Numbered from the stretch's first letter, positions 16,083 through 24,906 are shown. The stretch: 59,865 bases of DNA from Verrucomicrobiota bacterium (GCA_023269675.1 JAHFSX010000039.1:1-59865); one strand, 5' to 3'. A program made the numbers and translations. The notes: generated from the sequence alone by a model not told the origin.

Positions 16083-19000
16083 CTAGGGCAGCAGGACCTG
16101 TTGCCAGAGGGCGTCGAGGCGTTTGGCGGAGACGGGCACGGGTGTGCGCAGCTCCTGCGCGAAGAGCGAGACGCGGAACTCCTCCACCAGCCAGCGGTAC
16201 TGGGCGAGCAGCTCCCGGTCGTGGCGCGGCGGCTCGGCCAGCGCGGTGTGCTGCATGTAGCGCTGCCACACGGGCTGGACCTCGGCGAGCTTGCGCAGGT
16301 CGCCCGCGGGATTGCCCTGGGCGCGCTGGATGCGGATGCGACCGGCCTCCAGATAGCGCGGATAGTGCTGGAGCTGCGCGCTGGTCACCGCCTCGGCGAA
16401 GCCGGGGAAGACCAGCCAGGCGAGCTGCTCGGAGAGGTCGTCCACCGTCGGCTGCGGCAGGGGCGTCTTCAGCAGCAGGCTCTCCAGCTCCCCCGCCGCC
16501 TGCAGCGCCGCGACCACCAGCCGCGTGCGCGCGGTGTGCACGCTGTTGATCCGGCCGTGCTCGGCGATCAGGCGTTCCTCGAAACTCTGCTCGTCGCGGA
16601 TGACGGGCTTGTTCTCCGTGAAGGTCTCGCGCAGCGTGGCGTTGCCGATCTCCGCGCCCAGCGACTCGGCGGACATCTCGAGCTGCTTGACGTGCAGCGC
16701 CACCGGGCGCGGCAGCGAGGTCGGTTGCATGAAGCGTTTCCACTCCTTGCCGAGGGTCAGTGCGAAGAGGCGGCAGAGTCCCTTCTCGTGCGCGGCGGCA
16801 GCGGCGCCGGCGTCGGCAAAGAGGCGGAGCGACACCGAGGTCTTGGCGTCGACGAGCGCGGGATAATTGATGATCGGCCAGCCCGCCTTGCCCACGTCGA
16901 CCTGCGGCGGTAGCGGGCCGAAATCCCAGCGCGTGAGTCCGTCCTTCTGCCACGGGCTGGCGGCGCGTTCGGCGGCGGCCGCCTCGGTCACGCGCGCGCT
17001 GAAGAGCTTGACCAGCGGCGCGATGTTGCGCCCGCTGCCCAGCTCGCGTCCGTCCGCGTCCACCGCCACGAAGCGCAGGCGCAGGTGGTCCGGTATGGAA
17101 TCCTCTTTCCAGGTCTCGGGCGGCACGCGCACGCCGCGCGCGGCGTAGAGCGCGTCGGAGAAGGCCTCGGTCAGCGCGCCGCGGCCGGGCGTCATTTTCG
17201 AGCGGCACATGGCGAGGGTCTCGTCGACCGGCAGCAGCAGGCGGCGGAACTTGGTGGGCAGCACGTTGATCATCCAGCGCAGCTTCTCGTCCAGCGAGCC
17301 GGGCACGAGCCAGTCGCTGCGCCAGGCCGCGGCCAGCGGCAGGAGCGTGGCGGGGACCGTGCAGGTGATGCCGTCGTCCGGCTCGCCCTGCGCGTGGCGG
17401 TAGGTCAGGGCCAGGCGGTTGCCGCTGAGGGTGATCGCGTCCGGGAAGTCGTGGCCGAGGTCGCGCACGGGCGGCAGGTCGGCGTCCGCCATCAGGAGCG
17501 AATTAGGATTTAGGAGTGAGGATTTAGGAATTGAATGGTCGTGATTGCTGGGCTGCGTCTCTCCAACTCCTAACTCCTCCTTCCTAACTCCTAAATGTCC
17601 TTTGAGCCACTGGCGCAGGTCGGAGGCGCTGCAGAGGCCGGGCGGCAGCCGCGTGTCGTAGAAGGCGAAGGCGGCCTCGGGGTCGAAGAGCGCGCCGTGC
17701 TGGCGCGTCTTCTCCTCGGCCGCGAGCAAGTTGCGGATGCGCGCCAGGTTCGCGCTCAGGAAGGGCGGCAGGGGCGCCGGGAAGGCGCCGGCCACGAGCC
17801 CTTCGCGGATGAAGATGGCGCGCGCCTCGTCGGGGTTGATGTGGCTGTAGTCGCGCGTGCGGGCCTCGACCAGCACGAGGCCGAAGAGCGTGACCTTCTC
17901 CTTGACGCGCACGAAGCCGCGCGCCGGGTCCCACCAGGCCGAGTGGTAGCTGTATTTGCAGAGGCGCTTGGCAATGGGCTCGATCCACTCCGGATCGATG
18001 CAGGCGGCCTGGCGCGCGTAGAGGCGCGCGGTCTCCACCAGCTCGCCGGTCATGATCCATTCGCGGGAGAGGGATTGCGGCCTGTGGTCGGAGGACGGAG
18101 GCCGGCTGGAGCGCTCGGAGGCCTGCGCTCCGGCCTCCGGCCTCTGCCCTCTGACCACGGGCTTCGGCTCCTTGAGCTTGGCGAGGCCGGAGCCGGGAAA
18201 GATCGCGAAGCGGATGCCCCGTCCGCCGCGGTAGTCGTTGGCCTCGGGGTCGCGCTTGCCGATGTTGGCGAGCAGGCCGGTCAGCAGGGCGCGGTGCAGG
18301 CCCGCGTCGCCGCCGCTGGAGGAGGTGACGTCGAGCTGCAGCTCCTTGCAGAGGCGCTCGAGCTGGTCGCGCAGGTCGATCCAGTCGCGGATGCGCGGGT
18401 AGGAGAGGAAGTTGTCCTTGCAGAGGCGGCGCGCGGCCGACTGCGAGGCGGCGGCGGTCTGCTCGCGGTACCAGCGCCAGAGGCGGATGATCGCGGCGAA
18501 GTCGGAGACGGGGGAGAGGAAGCGCGCGTGGAGCTTGTCGGCCTCGGCCTGCTTCTCGATGGGGCGGCGGCGCGGGTCGTCGCACTCCAGCGCGGCCACG
18601 ACGATCAGGGTGTCGGCCAAAACCTTCTCGTGGTGCGCGGCGAAGAGGATGCGGGCGAGCGCGGGCTCGAGCGGCAGGCGCGCGAGCTGCCGGCCGAGGG
18701 GGGTGAGGCGGAAGGGGGAGGCTTCCGGAGGATTGAGGGCCGAGGACGGGGGACGGAGGACGGCGGTCAGCGGTTCGAGAAGCGCCGGGACGTCCTCGAT
18801 CGCGCCGATCATGTCGAGCTCGCGGTAGCCCTCGCGGATCATGGCGGAGGAGGGCGGGTCGATGAAGGGGAAGGTCTCGATCTCGCCGAGCTTGAGGTCG
18901 AGCATGGTGAGGATCACGCCCGCGAGGCTGGCGCGCAGGATCTCGGGCGGCGTGTACTCGTCGCGCTTTTTGAAGTCGTCCTCGCCGAAGAGCCGGATGC

Positions 19001-20015
19001 AGATGCCGGCCGCGATGCGGCCGCAGCGGCCTTTGCGCTGGTTGGCGCTGGCCTGCGAGACCGGCTCGATCTGGAGGCGCTGCACCTGCGTGCGGGCGTT
19101 GTAGCGGCTGAGGCGCACGAGGCCGGAGTCGATCACGTAGCGGATGCCGGGCAGGGTGATCGAGGTTTCGGCGACGTTGGTGGAAAGGATGATGCGGCGG
19201 TTGGACGAGAGCTTGAAGGCGCGCTGCTGCTCGCCGGCGGTCAGCGAGGCCATGAGGGGGATGATCTCGGTGTGCGGCAGGCGCCGGCCGGTGAGGGTCT
19301 CGGTGGCGTCGCGGATGTCGCGTTCGCCGGGGAGGAAGACGAGGATGTCGCCGGGGCCCTCGGCGATGAGCTCGTCGCAGGCGTTGGCGATCTGGCGCGG
19401 CAGGTCGGGGTCGTCGCTCTCGTCGGCGGGGCGCCAGCGCGTCTCGATGGGGTAGAGGCGGCCGGGCACGGCGAGGATGGGGGCGCCGTCGAAGAAGGCG
19501 GAGAAGCGCTCCACGTCGAGGGTGGCGGAGCTGATGATGATCTTCAGGTCCAGGCGGCGGTGCAGCACGCGCTTGAGGATGCCGAGCAGGAAGTCGATGT
19601 TCAGCGAGCGCTCGTGGGCCTCGTCGATGATGATCGTGTCATAGGCGCGGAAGAGGCGGTCGTGGCGCGTCTCGGCAAGCAGGATGCCGTCGGTCATGAA
19701 CTTGACCACGGTGTCGGGCGAGAGCTTCTTGTCGAAGCGGTGCTGGTAGCCGACGAAGCCGCCGGGCTCCTGGCCGAACTCCTCGGCCACGCGGCGCGCC
19801 ATGGCGAGCGCGGCGAGGCGGCGCGGCTGGGTGCAGCCGATCAGGCCGCGCCGGCCGCGGCCGGCCTTGAGCGCGATCTTGGGCAGCTGCGTGGTCTTGC
19901 CCGAGCCGGTGTCGCCGCAGACGATGATCACCTGGTGGTTGCGCAGCGCCGCCGCGATGGCGTCGGCGTGTGCGGTGATGGGCAGCTCGGGGGGGAATGT
20001 GATGTGTGGAAGCAT
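16083..20015 (-). CDS. hrpA: ATP-dependent RNA helicase HrpA (DEAH box)
   Basis: 1310 residues, as expected for HrpA. ATG 20015 was chosen because homology starts at MLPHITFPPELP; longer upstream frames are not conserved in character. Walker A GDTGSGKTT is at residues 34-42, DEAH at 131-134, and SSATLD follows. Helicase C and HA2/OB regions come next, with a long C-terminal DUF3418 region. It unwinds RNA or remodels ribosome/mRNA complexes in the cytoplasm. Oddly, three low-complexity segments with a 7-bp DNA period lie in frame at about residues 414-430, 620-645 and 806-841. They encode Ser/Pro/Asn-rich stretches (e.g. SIPKSSLLNPNSLL) absent from the conserved core. Both flanking genes are on the other strand. 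Confidence 0.96.
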   Translation of the reverse strand: MLPHITFPPELPITAHADAIAAALRNHQVIIVCGDTGSGKTTQLPKIALKAGRGRRGLIGCTQPRRLAALAMARRVAEEFGQEPGGFVGYQHRFDKKLSPDTVVKFMTDGILLAETRHDRLFRAYDTIIIDEAHERSLNIDFLLGILKRVLHRRLDLKIIISSATLDVERFSAFFDGAPILAVPGRLYPIETRWRPADESDDPDLPRQIANACDELIAEGPGDILVFLPGERDIRDATETLTGRRLPHTEIIPLMASLTAGEQQRAFKLSSNRRIILSTNVAETSITLPGIRYVIDSGLVRLSRYNARTQVQRLQIEPVSQASANQRKGRCGRIAAGICIRLFGEDDFKKRDEYTPPEILRASLAGVILTMLDLKLGEIETFPFIDPPSSAMIREGYRELDMIGAIEDVPALLEPLTAVLRPPSSALNPPEASPFRLTPLGRQLARLPLEPALARILFAAHHEKVLADTLIVVAALECDDPRRRPIEKQAEADKLHARFLSPVSDFAAIIRLWRWYREQTAAASQSAARRLCKDNFLSYPRIRDWIDLRDQLERLCKELQLDVTSSSGGDAGLHRALLTGLLANIGKRDPEANDYRGGRGIRFAIFPGSGLAKLKEPKPVVRGQRPEAGAQASERSSRPPSSDHRPQSLSREWIMTGELVETARLYARQAACIDPEWIEPIAKRLCKYSYHSAWWDPARGFVRVKEKVTLFGLVLVEARTRDYSHINPDEARAIFIREGLVAGAFPAPLPPFLSANLARIRNLLAAEEKTRQHGALFDPEAAFAFYDTRLPPGLCSASDLRQWLKGHLGVRKEELGVGETQPSNHDHSIPKSSLLNPNSLLMADADLPPVRDLGHDFPDAITLSGNRLALTYRHAQGEPDDGITCTVPATLLPLAAAWRSDWLVPGSLDEKLRWMINVLPTKFRRLLLPVDETLAMCRSKMTPGRGALTEAFSDALYAARGVRVPPETWKEDSIPDHLRLRFVAVDADGRELGSGRNIAPLVKLFSARVTEAAAAERAASPWQKDGLTRWDFGPLPPQVDVGKAGWPIINYPALVDAKTSVSLRLFADAGAAAAAHEKGLCRLFALTLGKEWKRFMQPTSLPRPVALHVKQLEMSAESLGAEIGNATLRETFTENKPVIRDEQSFEERLIAEHGRINSVHTARTRLVVAALQAAGELESLLLKTPLPQPTVDDLSEQLAWLVFPGFAEAVTSAQLQHYPRYLEAGRIRIQRAQGNPAGDLRKLAEVQPVWQRYMQHTALAEPPRHDRELLAQYRWLVEEFRVSLFAQELRTPVPVSAKRLDALWQQVLLP
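17494..17596. repeat. Inverted-arm heptad array inside hrpA
   Basis: Left arm 17494-17535 reads in 7-bp steps AATTAGG, ATTTAGG, AGTGAGG, ATTTAGG. Right arm 17562-17596 is its inverted partner (on the minus strand ATTTAGG, AGTTAGG, AAGGAGG, AGTTAGG). A 26-bp spacer separates them. The whole is translated within HrpA. Confidence 0.88.
18079..18158. repeat. Inverted-arm heptad array inside hrpA (GGTCGGA type)
   Basis: Left arm 18079-18106: GGCCTGT, GGTCGGA, GGACGGA, GGCCGGC. Right arm 18128-18158: CTCCGGC, CTCCGGC, CTCTGCC, CTCTGAC, CAC. The outer ends GTGGTC (18084) and GACCAC (ending 18158) are exact complements. Translated in frame in HrpA. Confidence 0.85.
18735..18776. repeat. Single-arm heptad array inside hrpA
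   Basis: Six 7-bp units: GAGGGCC, GAGGACG, GGGGACG, GAGGACG, GCGGTCA, GCGGTTC. It encodes LTAVLRPPSSALNPPE, an apparent linker between helicase domains. Confidence 0.78.
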
Positions 20016-20193
20016 AGGGCGTCGTGAAAACAGGGGCCAACAGTACACAGAACCGCGCGGGGCGTCAACCGCTTTGCGCGGACGGAGGGTGAATCGTACG
20101 CGGGGACGCGGGGGCCCGGAGGGCGGGAGAAAACGGGTGAGGTCCGACATGAAAACGCGCGCGCCCGGGCGCGTAAAGAGGCGTGTTGAGCGT

Positions 20194-20222
20194 TTGTCAG
20201 CCACTGGGTGTTATGCTATAGT
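20194..20222 (+). promoter_or_regulatory. Strong sigma70-type promoter for the glycosyltransferase gene
   Basis: TTGTCA (20194-20199), a 17-bp spacer and TATAGT (20217-20222): each hexamer is 5/6 to consensus with ideal spacing. Start site would be about 20229, leaving a leader of about 30 nt with GGAAGGA before ATG 20261. It lies in the 245-bp divergent region with hrpA. Confidence 0.7.
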
Positions 20223-20260
20223 TCCGCCGAGATTGTAAATGGGGGAAGGATGACGTTTTC

Positions 20261-21703
20261 ATGAGTGTTGTGAATGACCCACAGCAGGCGCCGCCGAAAA
20301 CGGCGTCGTCCGTTGATCCGTTGGAACTGTCGCACCGGCGTCCGGACTGGAGCGCGTCGCAGCCGATGACGCGGACCCAGAAGACCGTGACCGTGGCGCT
20401 GCTGGCGGGGCTGGCCGTGGCGTTCCTGTGTTGGCCCCAGCAGACCGCGCGGGGGCTGATCGCGGCCTGCACGCTGTTCTACGTGATCATGACGCTCTAC
20501 AAGTTCGTGGTGATCCGCGCGTCGCTCTCGCCGAACGCCATCCTGAGGTTCTCGCCCCAGGAGATCGCCGCGCAGGAGCCGCGCGCGTGGCCGCTTTTTT
20601 CGGTGCTGGTGCCGATGTACAAGGAGCCCGAGACCGTCAAGCAGATGGTCGCTTCGCTCGCGTCGATGGACTACCCTGCGGACAAGAAGGACGTGCAGAT
20701 CCTGCTGGAGGCGGACGACGCGGTGACGCTGGCGGCGGCGCGCGCGCTGACGATGCCGCCGGGGTTCCGCGTGACCGAGATCCCCGCGTCGTTCCCGCGC
20801 ACCAAGCCCAAGGCGTGCAACATCGGCCTGCACTTGGCGGAGGGCGAGTATCTGGTGATCTACGACGCCGAGGACCTGCCGGAGAAGGACCAGCTCAAGA
20901 AGGCGGTGCTGGCGTTCGAGACTTCGCCCGCGAACGTGGCCTGCGTCCAGTCGCGGCTGAACTACTACAACCCGCGGCAGAACGTGCTGACGCGCTGGTT
21001 CACCGCCGAGTACTCGGCGTGGTTTGACCTGCAGCTGCCGGGGCTGGCGGCGCTGGGCGCGGTGATCCCGCTGGGCGGCACCTCCAACCACTTCAAGACC
21101 CGCATCCTGCAGGAGCTGATGGGGTGGGACGCGTACAACGTGACCGAGGACTGCGACCTGGGCGTGCGGCTGGGGCGCGCGGGGTACACGACGCGGATGC
21201 TGGAGACCACGACGTGGGAGGAGGCGTGCAGCGTCTTCTGGTCCTGGATCAAGCAGCGCACGCGCTGGCAGAAGGGCTACATCCAGACCTGGTTCGTCCA
21301 CATGCGCGACCCGCTGAAGCTGCTCAAGGAGCTCGGCCCCGTCAACTTCCTGCACTATCAGCTGCTGATCGGCGGCGTGACCTTTTCGGTGCTGGTGAAC
21401 CCCGTCTTCTGGCTCATGGCGCTGGTGTGGTTCGTGTTCCGGCCCGAGGGCGTGGCGCAGCTGTTCCCGGGTCCGGTGTTCGCGGCGGGCGCGGCCTGCC
21501 TCTTTCTCGGCAACTTCGTGTTCGTCTACATCAACCTGCTCGGGTGCTGCAAGCGCAAGACCGACAGCCTGATGTGGTGGGCGCTGCTGACCCCGCTCTA
21601 CTGGATGATGATGAGCTACAGCGGGTGGCGGGCGGTCATCCAGTTTTTCCGCGACCCGTTCGTGTGGGAGAAGACGCAGCACGGCATGGTGAAGAAGAGC
21701 TAA
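20261..21703 (+). CDS. Family 2 glycosyltransferase, processive membrane type
   Basis: 480 residues. Two N-terminal TMs (about 45-85) lead to a GT-A domain: FSVLVPMYKEPETVKQMVASL, YDAEDLPE (DxD-like, about 204-210), TEDCDLGVRLGRAGY (catalytic Asp) and QRTRWQKGY (Q(Q/R)xRW at about 331-336). Three or four C-terminal TMs follow. This arrangement is that of cellulose/hyaluronan/poly-GlcNAc-type synthases, which polymerise sugars and extrude them across the inner membrane. The polymer cannot be predicted. No PilZ or BcsB-like gene is adjacent. A heptad array (21706-21754) separates it from the next membrane gene. Confidence 0.93.
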   Translation: MSVVNDPQQAPPKTASSVDPLELSHRRPDWSASQPMTRTQKTVTVALLAGLAVAFLCWPQQTARGLIAACTLFYVIMTLYKFVVIRASLSPNAILRFSPQEIAAQEPRAWPLFSVLVPMYKEPETVKQMVASLASMDYPADKKDVQILLEADDAVTLAAARALTMPPGFRVTEIPASFPRTKPKACNIGLHLAEGEYLVIYDAEDLPEKDQLKKAVLAFETSPANVACVQSRLNYYNPRQNVLTRWFTAEYSAWFDLQLPGLAALGAVIPLGGTSNHFKTRILQELMGWDAYNVTEDCDLGVRLGRAGYTTRMLETTTWEEACSVFWSWIKQRTRWQKGYIQTWFVHMRDPLKLLKELGPVNFLHYQLLIGGVTFSVLVNPVFWLMALVWFVFRPEGVAQLFPGPVFAAGAACLFLGNFVFVYINLLGCCKRKTDSLMWWALLTPLYWMMMSYSGWRAVIQFFRDPFVWEKTQHGMVKKS

Positions 21704-21705
21704 GC

Positions 21706-21754
21706 GTTACAGGTTACAGGTTACAGGTTACGGGTTACAGGTTATAGGTTAGGG
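21706..21754. repeat. GTTACAG heptad array
   Basis: Seven head-to-tail 7-bp units in perfect phase: GTTACAG three times, then GTTACGG, GTTACAG, GTTATAG, GTTAGGG. It starts three bases after the glycosyltransferase stop codon and ends nine bases before the next ATG. Confidence 0.95.
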
Positions 21755-21763
21755 GTTTTCGGG

Positions 21764-23236
21764 ATGGACCAGGATAGAAAAACATACAGGCTGGTGCGGC
21801 TGCTGACGGGCGGCGTGACTCCGGTGGTGCTGGCGGCGGCCCTGCTGGTTTTCGCGCGGCTGCATGACGTCGCGTGGGAGCCGGGCGCGCAGGCGGCGGG
21901 CATCTGCCGCGAGCTGATCGCGGGCACGACCGAGGGGCGTCAGGCGCTGTTCGGATCGTGCTGGGTGGCGCCGCTGCCGGTGCTGTTCTATCTGCCTTTC
22001 GCGTGGCTGCTGCCGGAGCCGGCGGCAGGGTGGGCCGCTTTTTTCGCGGCGTGGCTCTTCGTGTTCTGGGCGGTGCGCGAAGCGGTGAAGGCGACCGGGC
22101 ACTCGGGCTGGCGCATCGCGCTGGCGCAGGCGGCGATCGCGGGTATGATGGCGGTGTCGCGCCAACCGCAGGCCTTGCAGACCGCCACCGCGCTGACGGC
22201 GGGGCTGATGCTGTTGGCCGCGGCGGCGGTGGCGGACTGGGCCGCTTACCGGCGGCTGCGGGACGTGGTGACGGCGGGCGCGTCCGGCGCTTTTCTGATG
22301 CTGTGCGGGTTCCCTGTTTTCGGGCCCGCAGGGTTGGCCGTGGCGCTGTTGCCGCTCGCGGCCTGCGGTGTCCGCGAGACGCGCGTGCGCTTTCAGGCGT
22401 GGCTGCTGCTGGGCGGTTTGCCGCTGGTGTATACGGTGGGCGTTTTGCTGTTGCTCAACCGGCTGATCTTGGGTGACGCGTTCTTTTTCCTGCGGTCGCT
22501 CGGTTACCTGGTGCCGCATCCGGGCCTGTTCCTGGCGGCGGTTTTCGCGCCGGGGCTCCTGCTGGTGCCCGCGCTGGTCGTGACCTGGGTGTGCGATGCG
22601 CGCGGGGTGAAGCCGGGGGCCGGGCCGGTCGCGGCCTCGGCGCTGTTGGTTTCGTTCGCGGTGGCGCTGATCGCCAGCGCCCAGGTCCTGGACGTTTTCA
22701 GCGTGGGCTGGCACACGGTCACTTTGCATGTCTGCGCGCTGGTCGTGCTGCTGATCGCGCTGACGCGGCTGCGGCAGCCGATGGTTCGTCTGGCCCTGTC
22801 GCTCATGCTCTTCGTCTGGTTGAGCGCCACGTGGCTGGGCGGCAAGGAGCGTGCGGCGGCGCCGGCGGCGCGCGACGAGATCGGCACAGCGGTCGAGGCC
22901 TACGTGAACGCGCGCACGCCCTACGGGCGGGTCTTCGTGCTCGGCTACGCGGGGCTCGATCTGTTGCGCGGTTATGCGGGCGAGCGGCTGGTGCCGAACA
23001 TGGACTTGCATATCGGCTCGTTGCGGCGGGCGTATAAGGGGCAGAACCTCTATGTGCTGGTTCCGCGTCCCGTGGGTCCGGTGCGTGCCGAGAGCGTCTT
23101 CTGGAAACACCCGGACATCTACGAGCTGGGCGGCGACCGGTTGCTGTTTGCCGAGGCGTTCGGCGCATGGCACTTGTTCGAGGTGGTCTCCGCGCCGACG
23201 CAGGAGCAGCTGGACGAGTGGAAGAAAGCCCGGTAG
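21764..23236 (+). CDS. Polytopic membrane protein, GT-C-like topology
   Basis: 490 residues with about ten to eleven hydrophobic segments through residue 365, followed by a soluble C-terminal domain of about 120 residues. An early loop holds charged residues (HDVAWEPGAQAAGICRELI), as in GT-C glycosyltransferases that use polyprenyl-phosphate sugars. No clear DE catalytic pair in the first loop can be asserted, so the assignment is tentative. Its place directly after the processive glycosyltransferase suggests a role in the same surface-glycan pathway. The nearest upstream Shine-Dalgarno-like bases (AGGGG) come from the last heptad unit of the array. Confidence 0.7.
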   Translation: MDQDRKTYRLVRLLTGGVTPVVLAAALLVFARLHDVAWEPGAQAAGICRELIAGTTEGRQALFGSCWVAPLPVLFYLPFAWLLPEPAAGWAAFFAAWLFVFWAVREAVKATGHSGWRIALAQAAIAGMMAVSRQPQALQTATALTAGLMLLAAAAVADWAAYRRLRDVVTAGASGAFLMLCGFPVFGPAGLAVALLPLAACGVRETRVRFQAWLLLGGLPLVYTVGVLLLLNRLILGDAFFFLRSLGYLVPHPGLFLAAVFAPGLLLVPALVVTWVCDARGVKPGAGPVAASALLVSFAVALIASAQVLDVFSVGWHTVTLHVCALVVLLIALTRLRQPMVRLALSLMLFVWLSATWLGGKERAAAPAARDEIGTAVEAYVNARTPYGRVFVLGYAGLDLLRGYAGERLVPNMDLHIGSLRRAYKGQNLYVLVPRPVGPVRAESVFWKHPDIYELGGDRLLFAEAFGAWHLFEVVSAPTQEQLDEWKKAR

Positions 23237-23241
23237 GGAAG

Positions 23242-23321
23242 TTCATTAGTTCATTAGTTCGTTAGTTCATTAGTTCATTAGTGCAAGAGTGCAAGGGCTG
23301 GTTGGTGCGTGAGTTCATGAC
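23242..23321. repeat. Octamer array TTCATTAG with drifting 8-bp units
   Basis: Five units in phase (TTCATTAG, TTCATTAG, TTCGTTAG, TTCATTAG, TTCATTAG; 23242-23281). Five more steps keep weaker similarity (TGCAAGAG, TGCAAGGG, CTGGTTGG, TGCGTGAG, TTCATGAC). The last step contains the start codon of the next gene. Confidence 0.88.
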
Positions 23322-24081
23322 GGTTGAGACAGATAAGAGAGTGCTGGCCGGACACGTGGCGCCTTTTGCGGTGTGGGTGGGCGTGATCCTGCTGCTGCAG
23401 GCGCTGGAGTCCGCGTCGCTTTGTCCGCGCGGGCTCTATCCGTGGAGCTACGCGGTCAAGGCTGTGGCGTGCGCCGGACTCTTTCTGTGGCTCAAGCCGT
23501 GGCGCGCGTATGCGGCGCTTCAGACGCGTCACCTTCCGTTGGCGCTGGGCCTGGGTGTGGCGTTGGCGGCGGTGTGGATCCTGCCCGAAATGCCGTGGGT
23601 CGGTCGGGCCGCGCCGGGTTTCCAGGAGTTCTATCACCGCTGGCTGATCCTGATGCCGGGGAGCTTGCCGGACTATTTCGATGCCGATTTCTTTCCCGCG
23701 CTGCCGCCCGGGCACCGCTCGCTGGCCTATTCGCCGGAGCAGGCGGGGTGGCCTCTGACGCTGATGAGGCTGGCGGGGTCGGCGTGTGTGATCGCGGTGA
23801 TCGAGGAATTTTTCTTCCGCGGGTTCTTCTACCGCTGGCTCAGAAAAGGCGCGTTCTGGACGGTGCCGCTGAGCGCGTTCGACGCGCAGGCCTTCTGGAC
23901 GGTGGTGGCGGTGTTCGGCCTGGAGCACGACCGCTGGTTCGCGGGGATGCTGGCGGGTGCGGTTTACGGCTGGCTGGCGGTGCGCACCGGCGATATCTGG
24001 GCGGCGGCTGTGGCGCACGGCGTGACGAATTTACTGCTGGGCGTCTATGTGATCGCGTCGCGGCAATACGGGTTTTGGTAA
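23317..24081 (+). CDS. CPBP / CAAX-type intramembrane protease, exosortase-associated-like
   Basis: 254 residues from ATG 23317; an in-frame GTG at 23281 would translate the octamer array and is less likely. About seven TMs. The metal-site motif EEFFFRGFFYRW lies at about residues 166-177, with further His sites FGLEHDRWFAG and AVAHGVTNLLLG. These three motifs define the CPBP (Abi) family. Overall length and motif spacing recall the CAAX-protease-related proteins found with exosortase/PEP-CTERM systems, but no exosortase gene lies in this window. It would cleave or process membrane-anchored proteins. It follows the glycosyltransferase pair, fitting a surface-polymer locus. Confidence 0.85.
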   Translation: MTVETDKRVLAGHVAPFAVWVGVILLLQALESASLCPRGLYPWSYAVKAVACAGLFLWLKPWRAYAALQTRHLPLALGLGVALAAVWILPEMPWVGRAAPGFQEFYHRWLILMPGSLPDYFDADFFPALPPGHRSLAYSPEQAGWPLTLMRLAGSACVIAVIEEFFFRGFFYRWLRKGAFWTVPLSAFDAQAFWTVVAVFGLEHDRWFAGMLAGAVYGWLAVRTGDIWAAAVAHGVTNLLLGVYVIASRQYGFW

Positions 24082-24122
24082 GGGGGCGGGCATAAGGCCT
24101 GCCCTTACGGTGAGGGGTTGTG

Positions 24123-24818
24123 ATGGCTGAAGCGAAACTGAATCACGAGTACGCGGTCCGGATTTTGGGCGTCGGCGCGCTGATGGTCGGCATGTGCGCG
24201 TGGTCGCTCTACGACGGCATGGTGGCGTGGCCGCGCTATAACCGGAGCCTGGAGCGGGTGCGGCCGGCGCTGCTGGGGACGAATCTGACGGCGGAGGCGT
24301 GGGTGGAGCGTGGGGACGACGGCGCGTCGCCCATCGGAACGGCCTTTCAGGGGCAGGGGCTTGTGGTGCCGTCTAAGCTGATCAAAAAGTTAGGCGAGCT
24401 GAGGCTTCCCGCGTCGGAGCCGGACAAGGCCGCGCTCTATGAGATGCAGTCGAAACGGGTGCGGAAGCTGTTCGAGGGCCCGGTCTACAGCCCGCACGAT
24501 TTGCAGACGCAGTTCGTGCAGGCGGCGGTCACGCTGGGTTTGGGGCTGTGGGCCTTCCTCGGCCTCGGCCTGAAGGCGCGCAAGCGGTACGGCGCGGACG
24601 AGCGGGGACTGTATGGCAGCGGCCTCGGCGGCGGGACGGTGCCGTACGGGGACCTGGCCCGGATCGATTGGTCCAAGTGGGACGAGAAGGGGATCGTGAC
24701 GCTCACGTTCAAATCGGGCGGGCGTTGCCGGTTGGACGGTTGGCATTTTGCGGGGATGACCGGGATCGTGGAGGAGGTTTGCAGGCAGCGCCCGGATCTC
24801 GGTCCGAAAAAGGCTTAG
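24123..24818 (+). CDS. Hypothetical two-TM membrane protein
   Basis: 231 residues. TM1 at about 15-33 (ILGVGALMVGMCAWSLYDG), an extracytoplasmic loop of about 105 residues, TM2 at about 138-157 (AAVTLGLGLWAFLGLGL). The cytoplasmic C-terminal portion reads like a small PH/bPH2-type beta domain (YGADERGLYGSG, RIDWSKWDEKGIVTLTF). I do not recognise a named family. A short hairpin (about 24080-24110) separates it from the protease gene. Confidence 0.75.
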   Translation: MAEAKLNHEYAVRILGVGALMVGMCAWSLYDGMVAWPRYNRSLERVRPALLGTNLTAEAWVERGDDGASPIGTAFQGQGLVVPSKLIKKLGELRLPASEPDKAALYEMQSKRVRKLFEGPVYSPHDLQTQFVQAAVTLGLGLWAFLGLGLKARKRYGADERGLYGSGLGGGTVPYGDLARIDWSKWDEKGIVTLTFKSGGRCRLDGWHFAGMTGIVEEVCRQRPDLGPKKA

Positions 24819-24906
24819 CGCGTACAGGGGCCGTGCGATCTAAGGGAGCATGTGCGGCGGGGTTATAGGCGGTTTGCGGGGCTGAGACGTTGGAGGAGGA
24901 GCGCGG

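Noticed and set aside
17595..20027. Long open frame (about 810 codons) on the plus strand opposite hrpA
   Set aside because: Gly/Ala/Glu/Val-rich translation with no family features, an antisense shadow of GC-rich coding DNA; HrpA motifs on the other strand are decisive.
24819..24906. Cobalamin or SAM riboswitch upstream of metH
   Set aside because: Only 88 bp are available and no B12-box-like or SAM core sequence is recognisable.
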